Shown one piece after another: positions 35,201 to 46,173 of a DNA stretch of 64,000 nt (position 1 is the stretch's first letter; each line of letters starts with the position of its first letter). Under the pieces are notes generated by a model. It was given only the letters and a program-made list of their open reading frames with translations, made no database searches and was not told where the DNA came from. Both the position numbers and the translations under genes were made by a program. The stretch is from Clarireedia homoeocarpa (taxonomy: Eukaryota; Ascomycota; Leotiomycetes; Helotiales; Rutstroemiaceae), in the NCBI GenBank assembly GCA_001465935.1, contig LNKV01000003.1, forward strand, positions 130,363-194,362. Direction: 5' to 3'.

Positions 35201-35420
35201 CCCTCTTCTTGAAGTTTTTTTGGCGTCAATCTCCATTCGTAGGATCGCAAGTCCAATATCATGAATTCGAGACGCACGATCTCTTCGCCTGGAAAGTTTT
35301 CTAGAACATCGATGTGATGATTGAGAGACTGGTGCCATGGAAGAAGGAACTGAACCTTAAGACACGGTGTGAGAAATAAGAAGTTGATTTCATTGTTAAA
35401 TAGTTGTTGTGATGCAAGTA
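29278..35420 (-). CDS. Long Ste20-family serine/threonine protein kinase
   Basis: At least 1826 residues are encoded on the minus strand. Exons: from about 35420 (5' end unresolved; first in-frame ATG at 35262) to 33655, then 33541-33383, 33149-31669, 31613-31376, 31325-31208 and 31154-29278, all junctions in phase. Counting from 35262, about 1060 residues of disordered Ser/Pro/Lys-rich sequence precede the kinase domain. The catalytic core has GKGSFGRVYKA, VAVKIID, the gatekeeper region MWMITEYCGGGSVATL, HRDIKCANVL, LCDFGVAG and GTPHWMAPELFD, the signature of Ste20/GCK kinases. A 480-residue acidic, Ser-rich tail follows. Septation-network kinases of this class (S. pombe Sid1, A. nidulans SEPL) are the nearest functional candidates, but this is a guess. 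Reading stays open and protein-like upstream of 35262 to 35420, so an upstream first exon is probably missing. Confidence 0.85.
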
Positions 35421-36313
35421 CTTATGGCATGGTATATTGTCAAGCCAGCGGCACAATTCTTTTTGAATATCCAGGAAAAAGATTGAATGTGGGAAAACTA
35501 GTGAAAAGCTGCACGAAGCACAGCTGTGTGGGTACGGCGGTGCTCGTCTAGATGTGAGATAGCTAGGTTTCCCTTCACTCTCGAGTGGTATGAAAACAAA
35601 ACATCTGAAGCCACTGGCACCGGATTAACCCCATTTCCTGCTCCGGTGGCAGTAGAAATTTGGGACTGCATCGGGGAATAGTTCTAAAGACCCCAGCTCT
35701 CTCCTCGCTGTTTGAATCATTGGATGTGCTTTCGCCGTCGTGGGGGCATTTCCGGGGAAATAATATATCATCTCGGTCTTTTGATAGACCAAAGCTGTAC
35801 AAAAATTTGGCAGAAATGAAAGGATTGGTGTAGCTTTCACCAGAAGGACTCCCTGCGCACGAAGTTGGGCTATAGTGTCCTCCCAATCAAAAGGAAAGTG
35901 AATGGAAGATTTTCCCTTTTGACAAGCCTTTACATTTCACCGAGCCCTCATTCACTGCTTTTTAGTATTCGCTTTTATGAGTGGACTATTCAACTCCAGA
36001 GAGCCTCTACTGCAGACGTAGATTGACCATGGAAACCCATCCAAATTCGGCAATCTTACAAATCAAAACGCTCAATGTCCAGGCAGTCTTTTAATTCACA
36101 ATTTCCAATTCATTCAAACCACATTCAAACCGCTACAGGACATCCAATCTACTGACTTTCCTTTCCTTTCCTGCCCCACCGACGGACGTTCGACTCGTAG
36201 TTCCCCAGTCTAGCGTGACTGTAAGAGCATATATCCCTTTGCATTTCATTGCGTTGCTAGCTAGCTAGCTCTAGCTCTCTACACTATACAGGAACCCACA
36301 ATCACTCTTCCTC

Positions 36314-36340
36314 AAAAAAAAAAAAAAAAAAAAAAAAAAA
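36314..36340 (+). repeat. 27-base poly-A tract
   Basis: A run of 27 A residues is flanked by unique sequence, directly after CTTCCTC. There is no adjacent coding sequence, so it is a simple homopolymer rather than a visible retroposed tail. Confidence 0.95.
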
Positions 36341-36449
36341 GTCGACCATAGGACGCGAAGGAAAACGAAGGGGAGAGCTGGGAGGGGGGGGGTTGGAGGG
36401 AGGATTAGTGAATTAGAATGGAATGGAATGGAATGGAGGAGAAGGCTGA

Positions 36450-36505
36450 TAGCGAATTCTATTGCCAGGAAAGGAGGTAGCGAATTCTATTGCCAGGAAA
36501 GGAGG
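36450..36505 (+). repeat. Perfect 28-bp tandem duplication
   Basis: The 28-bp unit at 36450-36477 (starting tagcgaattc and ending aaaggagg) repeats without a mismatch at 36478-36505. It directly follows a (gaatg)n array at about 36414-36437. Confidence 0.95.
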
Positions 36506-36732
36506 GAGGGGGAGAAGTAAAGTGGTAGTTAGTTTTTGGAAGAGGGTTGAATGAAAGATAGAACAAAGACCCCCATATCAATAAACATGCAACACCATAT
36601 CGCCCTCATATAACACACCCGCAATAACAAGTAAGGGTACTCTGGATATAATATACTTATCATTTGCTATTCCTCTTCTCTCCACTTGTTCGCTACACCT
36701 CATCCATCTCGAACCTGATATTCAACGGCAAG

Positions 36733-36768
36733 GCTAATGCTAATGCTAATGCTAATGCTAATGCTAAT
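36733..36768 (+). repeat. (GCTAAT)6 microsatellite
   Basis: Six perfect copies of the hexamer GCTAAT are present in a non-coding stretch. Confidence 0.95.
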
Positions 36769-37264
36769 GCTCAATCATGTAGGCGAACAATCAAGATCTA
36801 GCCAAGCAAATAAACAAAAATCATCCGCCATAGCAAGCACAAGCTAATCTCCCATCCATCTGCTTAACCTAGTAAATAAGCTAATACAGCAGTGATGTCA
36901 CCACGCTATTGTAACCACCCCTGACTACTCAATCTTCGCTGCATGCAGCTTTTGCATCTTCCTCTTATAGCTTCATCAAAACCATACGGAAAACGATTAA
37001 GACCGCGATTAAACGCCCAAGCCGCTATACCAGCCAGCCAGCGTCAGACTTTTGTACCTCCAACTGACCGACCAAACAATTCGTATTTTCCTCTCACTTT
37101 TGATGCCCGATCCATTTCCACCCATGCTTCGCTTTTATCCCGTAATGTGCCAGACCCAGACCATTTAAACTCCGTTACAGTGGTGAACTCCATGTTGCGC
37201 AATACATCATTGAAAAAGAGATCCTCCATTATATTCGACATCAACTCCGCCTCTAATAGATCAT

Positions 37265-39366
37265 CTAATCTTCGCCTTCATCATCCGTCGCTGTATCATC
37301 CTCTGCTAGCTCGCCTTCATCGTCATCATCGTCTTCCTCCGCACTACTATCATCCTCGTCCTCGTCTTGGTTTAGGCCAGGAATACCTTTCCACTGTACG
37401 TAGTCATCCTCGATCCACTTTTTCGAGACGGGCAACTGGTATGGATCGAAGGGAAAATATGCATCCAATTGATGCCAGCTCTCATCATTGCTACCGTTGC
37501 CCGTGTCTCTCAACGCACCGTTACCATGCGCCGAGGAGAACTGGCTTAGACGGATGCGCTTGTTTGTTTCCAATAAAGGGTAAACGTACATAAATCTAAG
37601 ATGATGGGCGATCTTGGCGAACTCGGAGACGATAGGAGGGGAGCAGATCTTAAGAGGGTTGAGCTTGGAATAGATTGCGCGCGAGAGAGTCTCCTTGATG
37701 CCTTCTGTCCAGACGAGTTCTTGTCCAATAAATGCCTGTGGATCCTCGTCGTCGAACACCTCTGCAGAGTCAATGAGATCTCTCCATCGAAAACAGAAGA
37801 TATAGAGAAGAGCTTGCGTCATGGCATAGAACGTGCCATATTTCTTAAGATCTGGCCCACGGCATGTGAGTTCGTTCTCTATTCTAATGTGATCTAGATT
37901 GCTACCAATGAGCTCGAAAACCGTCCGCACCACTTGAGGTTGTACATGCGCTCCGCGTGCGACGAAGCTTGCTAGGTATGCTGCTGAAGCCTGTCGGAGA
38001 ACGGCAGGCCTACCTGACTGAAATGCCAGTTGCACACAAGTTCCTGCGAATTGATCGATGAGATGTTCTGCTTTTTGCGCATAGTGGAAGAGAAGGAATT
38101 GTGTGTGCCGAGATCGGTAGGTGGGTAGGATGATATTGGCGAAATGTCCGAGTAAAGTCTCAAACATATTGGCAGCTTCAATGCTATTTGGGTCGGCAAA
38201 ATAGGGGTCGTAGATAGCAAATAAACGGTCGAGTATTGCATCTAGCTTCTCAACACTATCTCGTATTTCCTTCGCTTGTTTCGCCTGAATGCTGAGGGAA
38301 TCGTCACTGTTCACCGACTCCGCATCGCTGTCGTCCGCCTCGTTTTCTTCATTCTTCTCCTCATCTTCTTGTTCCGATGGGCTTATAGCGAGGGCCTGAA
38401 CAATAGCTCCTGCAACCTCGTCATCCATGTCATCCAAGTCAACTTGCATTTGTACATCGATCTTAACAAGCCGGTCTGTGATGAGCGCGAAAACGTCTGA
38501 CTTCAGCTCTGGTGCGTATTCAATCAGGCGAACAAGGTTGTTGATATATGTGACATGTGTTCTTTGAGAATCATCGGCGAAAGGAAACTTGGTCGAGAGG
38601 ATAGGAGACAATGTGGCGCTTGCGGAGGGAATCAAACGTAGGAGATATTTCAAGACATAGTGCACTCTTCCAGAGAGTTTATCGCGATTCACATCTGGAC
38701 AGCCAGGTAGGCGTCCGCTTGATAAACGTACTAAAGTGCTGTCAGAAAAGCTCGATACATTGAAGAGGGGTACTTTGACATACCACCAGTAAAATGTCCA
38801 ACGAGCATTCCAAGCACCACTCCTACATAAGCACCTTGCGCACTCACCAAATTCCCTAGGAATTGCGCATAGACTTTCACGAAGCTTTCTTCCCTGCCCA
38901 TCCATTCACAAGCTAGGATAGCCCTCACGAGCCCGTTGCAATTCTTGTTCAACAGCGAAACATAATTAGTAAGCGCAAGCAAATATATTTTCATCTCCTC
39001 ATTCGAAGCTGTAGAATCGTGTTCTTCGTCGTCCTCATCGTCCTCCTTGCCAGGCGCAAAGACTGCCTTGATAGTATCATATTTCTCGCTATCTCCTCTG
39101 CCGTGCGCCTCGATTGCCCTCTTGACTTCCGCCCTGACAGTCTCTAAGGTTTTGCCCTTTGCAACATATTCCTCCAACACCTTCTCCTCGACGTTCGGAT
39201 TAAAAGTTACTCTAGCTCGTTTCGTTTTCGGCATTTCCGTCAGTAAGTCGTCATCAAGCTCTGCATCTTGCGCTTTGCGTATTGTGCCCGACATGGTAGT
39301 TCGTAGAAGTGGTTTGCTGCCTGCAGTGGCAGGTGCAGAGCGATCCATTGAGGCGAGGGACACCAT
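37265..39366 (-). CDS. RNA polymerase I initiation factor Rrn3 (TIF-IA)
   Basis: Encodes 682 residues in two exons on the minus strand: 39366-38784 and 38730-37265. Rrn3 binds RNA polymerase I and brings it to the rDNA promoter; its phosphorylation links rRNA synthesis to growth. Recognisable segments are the N-terminal HEAT-like helices (YLLALTNYVSLLNKNCNGLV), RVHYVLKYLLRLIPSA, TFYAMTQALLYIFCFRW, and the C-terminal YFPFDPYQLPVSKKWIEDDY, which is highly typical of the family. A Ser/Asp/Glu insert lies near residue 330 and the end of the protein is a run of Asp and Glu, both expected in fungal Rrn3. In-frame ATGs exist at 39366, 39348 and 39294; the first is taken. Length is close to yeast Rrn3 (627). 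Confidence 0.95.
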
Positions 39367-40178
39367 GTTGCAACAAATTGCTGGAAGTTATAGACTATCA
39401 AGGTATCATTAATGGTACGTGCAGACACTGTACAATACAAAAAGGTTGTTGTGGAATAAAGTCGAGACTCTATAATATTGCACCAAGGTTATAATTTTCG
39501 TCGTGTGCCTTCCCTAGCCTGGCTTCAAAAAATTATTTTAGTCTGTCACATGATACGACCTTAACATTCGTTGCCCCTCCCGCTTCCCACGAATCATATT
39601 CCCAATTCAATATTTACAGTCAATGCACCATGAAGGATTCATGTGGGGGAGATCTAGCCTCCTTAGTATACAAACACGAGCATTTCACGTCTTCCGAAGT
39701 CCATCTTTGATAGCAAAAGAATCAAAGTGACAGCAACATTGTCGATAGTCCGTTCAGAGTTATACAGCCTCCATAAGATGTGTGGTATTAATCTGGCAAT
39801 TTGATGTTGGGCTGTTTATCCTACATCTCATGCCCGCCTTGCTGCTCAATGTCATTCGACTTTCTCTGAGCCGTTCTTGAGATCGAGTTCCACCGAGGTT
39901 ATCGATCTCTTGCTCTCAAGAGCCAAAATAAATCTAATAAAGCGTCAAGGAACACCCCTTTACTTTTCAGCCCTGTCCTTTCATGTACAAAGTAGCAAGC
40001 GATTTGGATATCTCAAAGTTGGCCCACTGGCCTCCGCCTGTTCCTCCGGTCCAACACCCTATATAGTCAATACACTGCTTGAAATGTGCTTTGCATATAC
40101 ATTTCCTTTGCCCGTAAATCAGATCCGGCTTGCCTGATATTTCAAAAATGGTTCAATTTGTAAGAAATCCACCCCACA
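39367..40178. other. Intergenic region between Rrn3 and Hap3
   Basis: It contains the Rrn3 promoter and the 3' flank of the Hap3 gene. No coding frame is supported. Confidence 0.5.
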
Positions 40179-41277
40179 CTAGTAACCCTCCCCACTAGTG
40201 GCGCCGTTATGACCAGTACCATAAACGTATGCACCACCATCATGGTCGCCTTCTACTTGCTGACCCGCAAGACCATTGTTGGAACCTTCAGCTCCACCCG
40301 CAAAATTTGTTGACGTGGCGTTAGTGGAAGAAGATCCAGTAGCAGGTCCAAAACCAGAGCTGCTAGGCCTGTTCTGATTTTCGCCTCTTGTTGATTGTTG
40401 CTAAAACCTCGCGTTAGTCTTGGAACATGGAAGGCACGGTAAGCATATATCTAGATAGATGCTAGAGGGCTATTTGATGCATATCAAAACTCACCTCTCG
40501 ATATTTCGACAGGTAGATCTTTAGTGCTTCTGCATAATTTTCGAAGCCCAAAGACGTCATAGCGAAAAGAATATCTTCTCCATTGACCGTCTTGCGCTTC
40601 TCTTGATGGCACTTCTCAGAGGCTGTGAGGCTAATTAGACCTGTACAATGTACAAACGATCCTGTCTTGGATCTCGGGCCGAGACTTACCTTCGCTTGTG
40701 ATGAAAGAAATGAACTCGCTGACGCATTCTTGCATGCACTCCTTGGCCTCCTTTGCAATCTTTGCATTGTCAGGCAGAGCCGTTTTCATGATACGTGCAA
40801 CTGGCGCAAAGTTACGGATGTTAGCTTCTGAATGACCCAGATCATATTTCTCATCTTTTGAGGCGCCCATCATCTCCGGCGATCCAGAAGACGAGGCGTA
40901 AGACATGATAGGATGTATGACCGCCGTCACACCACTAGATGGGAGCGTTTGTGTGCCCGAGCTCTTAAATGGCCCAATGGCGAAAACATGCGCGTGTAGA
41001 TAAAAAAAAGATGTGATCAACAAAGCGATACTAGTCACGTCGAAGGCTCGATATGCAATATTCACACGAGCTTCAAATCCAGACGAAAAGTTTAACTAGA
41101 TAAAGGGGAAGCCATTAACTAACCATTTGCAATTGGAAGCCATCGGTCTTGTTCTTTGACCTCGAACTCATATGCTCCAGAAGCGTGTGGATCCGTATGC
41201 TCGTTCATTTGTGCGTCGGGGTCATCTGGCGAGACTCCTTGTTCAACCTCCGTTTCCTTTGGAGGGGAATTGGACAT
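40179..41277 (-). CDS. CCAAT-binding factor subunit Hap3 (NF-YB)
   Basis: Encodes 204 residues in four exons on the minus strand: 41277-41124, 40800-40690, 40622-40495 and 40400-40179. It is the H2B-like histone-fold subunit of the CCAAT-binding complex (with Hap2 and Hap5), a global regulator of respiration, iron use and development in fungi. The conserved B domain runs from EQDRWLPIANVARIMK through ECMQECVSEFISFITSEA to FENYAEALKIYLSKYRE. The tail is Gly/Asn/Ser-rich (GAEGSNNGLAGQQ) with no defined fold. The first intron is long (323 nt) and contains an alternative ATG at 40906 that reads straight into exon 2 in the same frame, giving a second possible N-terminus without the DRWLPIAN segment. 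Confidence 0.95.
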
Positions 41278-41595
41278 GATGTATTAGGATACGTGCAGGT
41301 GACGGATAGCCGCTTCTTCAAAATTCCTTGGTTGCCACGTCGGCCGTATGATGTGTAGGACACGTCGTAAAGCCCTGCGATCTCGCAGTAATGCGTATCT
41401 GCGTGTTGACTTGCGTCGATCCTCGAGCAGACAGCCTTCCCTTCCCAATATGTGTACGGCTCGTGAATATTGCCGAGACGCGACTTTTGTGAGCTGGGGG
41501 GTACGCCTTCGTATGAAACTAGGGTCTTGGAATGATATTACTTTCTGGGCTGGGCTGCAGGTATCCTGCTGCATAAGGTCGCGTCAGAGGTTTAC

Positions 41596-41599
<4 letters not shown>

Positions 41600-41631
<32 letters not shown>
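41600..41631 (+). repeat. 32-base poly-T tract
   Basis: An uninterrupted run of 32 T residues lies about 320 bp upstream of the Hap3 start codon, on the 5' side of that minus-strand gene (it is poly-A on the coding strand). Confidence 0.95.
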
Positions 41632-42377
41632 CGGGGAAGGGAAGGGGGGGGTGGGAAGCCGGCGAAGGGAACGTAGCGGAGGGATTGGGTTTGAATGGGC
41701 TGGTAGGATGATGAAAGAAGGCTTACCTCTTTCTTTTCTTTCTTTACCCACTTTAGCTCTGAAATCGGAGATATTCAGGGAAACTGCACGAATGCGCCTT
41801 GTGTTTCTATGGAATCTGCAGGAGAGCAAGGTGCATGGGAGGATGTAGCAGGACCGGTAGGTAAGAAACGTGGGGTTTCAACGGTAAATGGATGAATTGG
41901 GCCGAAGACGAGTAGAATGTATGAGTATCGGGTGTAGGGTGTAGGAAAGAAAGGAGATAGAGGGTGGTTAGATGGTTTGGTGGTTCGGTGGCTAGGTGTT
42001 TGCTAGGTGTTTGGGTGTTTGGGTGTGTGGGTGTTTAGGGAGGTAATTCAGGTAGTTTTAGGTAGGCAGGTAGATGGAGTTGGGTAGCTGTAGCAACACA
42101 AATCGTGACAGCTACCTTCCCTTCCGTAGAGTAGCTAGTAGCTTACCAGGCTGTACTTGAGCGCGGGCGAGATATGTAAGGTCGTGGTCGTGCGCGCGAT
42201 TCCAGATTGCAACTACTTGGTCGAGATACTAAGTACGGTACAGCTAAATTAGCTCCGAGGTTTCTTTCGTTTTGGCCATCTGTGGTTGGTGTTTGGAAGG
42301 GGAATCGAATCAACAACAAAAAAGCAAGGCGCGGGTAGTCTGAACGCTCCCGACTCTTGGCTGAAGAGGGTGAGGAT

Positions 42378-42447
42378 GAGTGTGGGTGGGTGGAATGCGT
42401 GTGGGTGGGTGGAATGCGTGTGGGTGCGTGTGGGTGTGTGTGGGTGG
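42378..42447 (+). repeat. GTG-rich tandem array
   Basis: Two copies of a 20-bp unit (gtgtgggtgggtggaatgc) are followed by shorter GTGTGGGTG-type units. It is a G-rich simple repeat in non-coding DNA. Confidence 0.85.
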
Positions 42448-42598
42448 CATGTCAGATTCTAGCTACTTGTACATAAAACTGCTAGATGGGTAAGGTAGCT
42501 ACGGATGGGTGATGGGGGGGATCCGGACCACTTCTATCGTCTAGTCTGACGCTTGATAGAACGAAAAGCCTACTCGATACGACAATTTAGCCGTGTCG

Positions 42599-42653
42599 AT
42601 TCCATCAATTCCATCAATTCCATCCCATCAATTCCATCAATTCCATCAATTCC
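42599..42653 (+). repeat. TCCATCAAT tandem array
   Basis: About five copies of the 10-bp unit attccatcaa occur, one shortened. The array is non-coding on current evidence, although one plus-strand frame runs through it. Confidence 0.9.
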
Positions 42654-44569
42654 GCCCTCCCTTCGAGAAACGCGCCTCTCCATGCCCCCATTTGCACCAA
42701 CAATCCGGCTTTCAAATATCTATCTATACTCCGACTCCGCAAGCAGAGTAAACGGTTGAGAGATGGCGAAGACGATGTGAACGACCCGCCAGCCCAGAGC
42801 CTCGAGGATTACCCGTCACCCATGTGTAACCCATCAACACGCACTTCTCACTCGCATTCCGTACGGTTGTGTGCGAAGGAGCTTCTTCCTGCCATCCAGA
42901 AAAGCTTGGGTACGAAATAGGCACGGCACAGCTGCTCTTTTCAAGGTCCCATGCGGGTTAATTTTGCCTCGGACGGTGAATGGCGGATGAAGCTTGACCG
43001 AGCTTCCAGACGTCAGGTACCAGAAGCAAGGCTTCGAGATCGCCTTGGGGTTTATCTGCTCGGGATACGGTAAGGTCTATGAATGGATGATTGGGAATTG
43101 GCCTCGAATGGACAGAATCTGGAGTAAAAGGACTTTGTTGTCTTCCAATGAATAAATGATGCGGGAAATAAAAAGATTATTGGTTAAATGGAGGTGGTTG
43201 GCAACGATATGCGGATGAATTGATTTGAGAATGGACTCTAGAGATGCATCGCTTTTATCCATCCCACGCCAATAGAGATATTTCTTTGCTGTGCCACATG
43301 CAGCAATTCTCATCCTGTACTATCCAACCAGCCAACCTATCCCCCCCAACCTATCAACTTATCACCCTATCAGCTGCTCTTCCTACCATCCTCACTCCGG
43401 GCTGAAAATGAAAAAACTCCTTTAGTTCCTCTTTTGACTTTTTCTTTTCTTTTCTTTTTCCGTCAGAGTAATATCACACACAAAACGCCCATTGTGTGAG
43501 CTGTATGTACCAGGCAAGCATGTTCCACTTCAATCCTGTCCCGGCCCCGAACCTGGAGATGGCTACCTGAGTTTCTCATGCCACAGTATTACGTGATATG
43601 GCATCCCAAGACGTGGGGTAAATGTTCGTGGGTAAGACGATGCGATGGTGATGGTGGCAGTCCGAATATAGCTACATGATGTGTACTCGAATCTCTTGCA
43701 ATGCTCTCCTGCTTTCACTTGTCCTTACTTTACCATGTTTCATAGACGTTGATGAACAGATAGAAATTGGACGTGTACACAGCTGGAGAAGCCACATGGA
43801 ACGGGCTCCACAACCAAGTACAGCATCACATTCGTCGGAGTGTGGCAATGATGCAATAAGGGAGGTTGAAAGCTGTTTTCCGACTATATCATCGACGTCG
43901 TGGTAGTTGTCACATTGCTGCAAATCAATGTAATCGGGGGTGTTATTGCAGGAAGTTTCATCATACTTTCAATATCTCAGGTAATAATACAAGATGACAT
44001 ACTTCGTACCCAGCATTGATTCCAACGAGCAGTGTGCTGCAAAGGCAGGGGTGTCGTCAGCCTGGTGCTGAGAGTGAACAACACACCGCGCTTCTAATGC
44101 GAACTTAACCTACAATCTGGATTCTTTGGGTCCTCTCGTTCCGGACAGCCTTCTATGATTGGGCATCAAGACCACTTTAAGGCGTTCTCGTTGGGCGCTG
44201 AGACGCGAGCCGCCGCGAAAAGCCAGGAGCCTCACTTGACTGGTTGTACAACGCATCCAATCTAGCCAGTAATCTGGATATATCATAAAAGTTGTGATGA
44301 CGTTGTACAGAAAAACTCGCGATGCATACAATAATTTCACAGCCTTCAGTGTAACTTTGAGGTGGTGAGAATAATCGTCTTGACATGTCGAGATCTTGGG
44401 CATGAATGCTTCTGCGCGTGTGTCATACTTGCTTCCGTGATATACGGAGAGAGAACCTGGCAGTCCCTCGTCCTTCCTATTGACCGCCTTATGAGCCATA
44501 AGTAGATTTATGATCCTTTTCGTAGATTCAACGTCCATATTTCAGATTCCGTGACAAGTTTTGACCGTA

Positions 44570-45172
44570 TTACTGCTGCACAACCTGGATATTGTTCTTC
44601 TTCTGTGAAACGACCACTATCAGCTGACAATGCCATCGAGATGAGTGGGAAAGAAGGCCTACCTTCCATTTCTCCATCTCTGATTGTTTCGCGTTGTATT
44701 GCTTGACTAGGTCCTCTAGGACTTTCCGTAAGCCTTCCGAATTCGTCTTCAAGGCTGGCACCACATCCTGTACAGTCCTCTCAACCAGAACGCCATTTAT
44801 CATTCGGAAGCACTTGCGATCACCAGGTAAAGGTTCGAGAGTTTCGAGAACAAGTCTATGAGAGTCCAAGCGGTAAGCAGGAGGCTTTCAAGTGCTAAGA
44901 TAACTGAGATCAAATACAAAGTTGTCAAATATCTGACGCACCAATGACAGGTGAGGAGGTTGTATGAACAGAAGGAAAGCTTGAATCTTACTTATGCTCC
45001 TCAGCTTCCGACTCGACGTCACCAATCTTTTGAGCTATCTGCTGCAAGCCATTCTTGTAATTTGTATATTGAAGTTGAAGCTCTAAATAGATGTTAGCTT
45101 GGATCGTTTGAAACTTTTTGCGCAGAAACAGCTCGAACCTTGCTGCTTGCGTGCTGTAATCTGTTGCGCCAT
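44570..45172 (-). CDS. Prefoldin subunit 2 (beta type)
   Basis: Encodes 116 residues in four exons on the minus strand: 45172-45139, 45082-44992, 44855-44663 and 44602-44570. Prefoldin is a hexameric jellyfish-shaped co-chaperone that carries nascent actin and tubulin to the CCT chaperonin. The protein has two coiled-coil helices (ELQLQYTNYKNGLQQIAQKI and the C-terminal ALKTNSEGLRKVLEDLVKQY) joined by the beta-hairpin segment RKCFRMINGVLVERTV, the usual beta-subunit layout. The first exon has only 34 coding bases and the last 33. The gene is divergent with Cmc2 (280 bases between start codons). Confidence 0.95.
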
Positions 45173-45452
45173 ATCGAAAGCTATCTGTACTTATGTGGTA
45201 GGGAGTACACGACAGTAAGTATCGTGGAGGTCTGTCTGAGATATATCGGCGGAAAAAGAAAGCTCTCTTGCTGTATAGAATAGGACGAGGGGCAGCGGCG
45301 CATGCTTTACTCTGATTGGTCATTATTTTTCATTCTGCCATGGCGGTGACAAACTTGGGTTGAGAATCATCTCATGTCTTGTACAAGCAGATACGAATTG
45401 ACTACTCAAGACATTTTCGTACGCATACTCTCCATAGTGAAAGCTTCTCAAT

Positions 45453-45791
45453 ATGCATCCCCACTTATGGACTAAAGATAATGCTGACGGTAAGGATATC
45501 GATTCTCCAAATACTTTGCGCAGAGTCTTTTCCTACACGTCATACCATTCCAAATCACACCTAACTAACGCTTTGTTTACAGCTTGCGATGAAGTCATGG
45601 CAGCATTAGAAGAATGTCATGCTCGAGGATTTCTTTGGAAGTGCATGGGCATGTGTAACTCCCAAAAGACTGCAGTCAACAAATGTCTACGAGCACAACG
45701 ACTTGAACGAACAGCGGCGAATCGCGAAGCGGCCAAAATAAAGAGAGAAAAGATCAAGAAGGTGTGGGCTGAGATTGACGAGAATTCATGA
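45453..45791 (+). CDS. Twin CX9C mitochondrial protein Cmc2
   Basis: Encodes 81 residues in two exons, 45453-45489 and 45583-45791. It starts MHPHLWTKDNAD, and MHP is the hallmark start of Cmc2. The twin CX9C motifs (CDEVMAALEEC and CNSQKTAVNKC) form a disulfide-linked helical hairpin imported into the intermembrane space by Mia40. In yeast, Cmc2 with Cmc1 is needed for cytochrome c oxidase assembly, probably in copper handling. Two further Cys-free basic helices follow. The ATG at 45453 is fixed by the MHPHL start. A good branch site (ctaactaac) precedes the acceptor. Confidence 0.95.
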   Translation: MHPHLWTKDNADGKDIDSPNTLRRVFSYTSYHSKSHLTNALFTACDEVMAALEECHARGFLWKCMGMCNSQKTAVNKCLRAQRLERTAANREAAKIKREKIKKVWAEIDENS

Positions 45792-46173
45792 GTGGGCGCA
45801 AGACACCGGGACAATGAATTAGTCTTCTGTAGATCCAAGTGAGCGGCGTTGAAGGGTATGGACAAGGCGTTTGAGCATTACCAAAGTTGGGTGGAATAAC
45901 AATGCGCTGGAGCACTGCTATGTCCTTTGCGATATATGAGTATCGCTGGGCAGCCACGGTATAATTTATTGGTATGGAGGGATGAGCATGGATGGAGTTC
46001 TGCAGACACTGCATGTATGGTGATTATTCAAATAGGACGACACAGCAACCCCACTCAATCCGCAATTTCGAAAGATTCTTCAAGTTGTAACTTGTTCCAT
46101 TAATGCGTACATAACATCCGAACACCTCACGGGCCCCCCAGCCCTTTCCACAGTCTTCCATTGCATATGCCTT

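Larger units (their letters stand above)
35421..37264. other. Intergenic region with simple repeats
   Basis: It should contain the promoter, and probably the first exon, of the long kinase. A 103-residue minus-strand frame at 35575-35886 could be part of that 5' end but could not be joined. A 27-A tract, a 28-bp duplication and a GCTAAT array (separate entries) lie at 36.3-36.8 kb. The rest of 36.9-37.26 kb is the 3' flank of Rrn3. Confidence 0.5.
41278..44569. other. Long repeat-rich intergenic region, no supported gene
   Basis: About 3.3 kb upstream of Hap3 without a convincing gene. It contains a 32-T tract at 41600, GTGTTTGGGTG-type sequence at about 41966-42040, a GTGTGGGTGGGTGGAATGC array at about 42378-42447, and a TCCATCAAT array at 42599-42653. 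A 142-residue minus-strand frame at 44110-44538, just 3' of prefoldin 2, has no domain and is not accepted. Long 5' regions of this kind are common before fungal transcription-factor genes. Confidence 0.5.

Noticed and set aside
35575..35886. 103-residue minus-strand frame upstream of the long kinase
   Set aside because: It may hold a first exon, but no donor joins it in phase to the exon at 35420, so it is not annotated.
44110..44538. 142-residue minus-strand frame just downstream of prefoldin 2
   Set aside because: No domain, and it lies in the presumed 3' untranslated region, only 30 bases past the stop codon.
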